From: an uncultured Bacilli bacterium
GTDB lineage: Bacteria > Bacillota_I > Bacilli_A > RF39 > UBA660
Length of the DNA: 14,350 bases
Reading direction: 5' to 3'
NCBI GenBank assembly: GCA_947632415.1
Contig: CANRPB010000026.1
Coordinates: forward strand, 1-14,350
The notes under the pieces were generated by a model. That model was not told the DNA's origin and ran no database searches. It worked only from the letters and a program-made list of their open reading frames with translations. The position numbers and the translations under genes are program-made. Below, piece after piece: positions 13,800 through 14,350 of this stretch (within the stretch, counting starts at the first letter, position 1; each line of letters starts with the position of its first letter).

Positions 13800-14350
13800 T
13801 GAATTACAAAGGACTAATAGAAGGACTACTATTTGTAGCAGGAGATGAAGGTCTAACTACAAAAAAAATATCCGAAATAATAGAAATAGAAGAAGAAAAA
13901 GTTAATGCAACACTAAATGAACTTATCGAAGAATATAAAAAAGCAGATAGAGGAATAAGAATTGAAAAATTTGGCGACATACTAAAATTAGTAACAAAAA
14001 AAGAATATAAAGAATACCTAAAAAAATTTGTACCAGATATAGAAGAACTATTAACCCAATCAAGTCTTGAAACATTAGCAATAATCGCCTATAATCAACC
14101 TATAACAAGAAACCAAATAGAACAAATAAGAGGTGTAGGAAGCAATCATATTATAAGAAAACTACTAATAAAAGACCTAATCAAAGAACAAGGAAGATCA
14201 GAATTACCAGGAAGACCAATATTATACGCAACAACAAATTACTTCTTAGACTACTTTGGAATTAGATCACTATCAGAATTACCTCAAATAAACATAGAAG
14301 AAACCGAAAAAGAAGAACAAAATTTATTTGAATCAAAATACAAAGAAATT
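13799..14350 (+). CDS. scpB: Segregation and condensation protein B (runs off the window)
   Basis: ScpB forms a winged-helix dimer that binds the ScpA linker in SMC-ScpAB. From ATG 13799 the open frame reads 184 codons to the window edge without a stop. It shows the family N terminus GLIEGLLFVAGDEGLT and the strong signature LETLAIIAYNQPITR. IEQIRGVGS (about 106-114) and the second winged-helix end GRSELPGRPILYATT and FLDYFGI also match. About 185-195 residues is normal, so only a few C-terminal residues should be missing. The tail here is acidic (EETEKEEQN), as is common. The ribosome site is probably GAGGATGTGA within the last codons of scpA. Confidence 0.95.
   Translation, partial: MNYKGLIEGLLFVAGDEGLTTKKISEIIEIEEEKVNATLNELIEEYKKADRGIRIEKFGDILKLVTKKEYKEYLKKFVPDIEELLTQSSLETLAIIAYNQPITRNQIEQIRGVGSNHIIRKLLIKDLIKEQGRSELPGRPILYATTNYFLDYFGIRSLSELPQINIEETEKEEQNLFESKYKEI

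Overview
The window is strongly AT-rich DNA with tightly packed housekeeping genes. It looks like a chromosome segment from a low-GC Firmicute, probably a small-genome, uncultured Bacilli-type lineage related to the Mollicutes. The evidence is AT-biased codons, very short intergenic gaps, a PcrA-LigA neighbourhood and ScpA/ScpB. The fermentation enzyme is oxygen-sensitive (pyruvate formate-lyase), and the 5S rRNA is shortened. The genetic code looks standard: every Trp is TGG, no conserved gene carries an internal TGA, and tsaE ends in TGA. The species cannot be named from this sequence.

Layout. (1) Bases 1-117 hold the 3' part of a 5S rRNA and its terminator, i.e. the end of an rRNA operon. 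(2) Bases 140-4725 are a plus-strand operon, tsaE-tsaB-rimI-tsaD-pcrA: tRNA t6A modification plus the essential repair/replication helicase. (3) Bases 4808-4963 encode a 51-residue one-helix membrane protein with its own promoter; it is too short for a usual ORF cut-off. (4) Bases 5008-9903 are ligA-pflB-pflA, with DNA ligase directly joined to pyruvate formate-lyase and its activating enzyme, ending in an intrinsic terminator. (5) Bases 9994-10734 encode an Asn/Pro/Met-rich protein with four 25-residue tandem repeats and a C-terminal membrane anchor. (6) A bidirectional terminator separates it from a minus-strand pair: uppP (undecaprenyl-diphosphatase), followed by a UPF0316/YebE-like membrane protein whose ribosome site lies inside a terminator-like hairpin. 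(7) Divergent from uppP is a DUF3603-like gene (12377-13006), then scpA and scpB (13089 to the window end), the SMC condensin partners.

Together the genes cover tRNA modification, DNA repair and joining, chromosome condensation, cell-wall lipid recycling and anaerobic pyruvate cleavage. I found no CRISPR, transposon, phage or toxin-antitoxin locus and no clear undescribed multi-gene system. The most interesting items are local: the repeat protein, the tiny membrane protein, the hairpin over the UPF0316 start, predicted very short 5' leaders, an altered acetyl-CoA loop in RimI and the shortened 5S rRNA. Several start codons are placed downstream of the longest reading frame because a GGTGAT-type ribosome site lies between the two candidates. 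No stretch over 300 bases lacks a gene; the largest gap is the 196-base divergent region 12181-12376.
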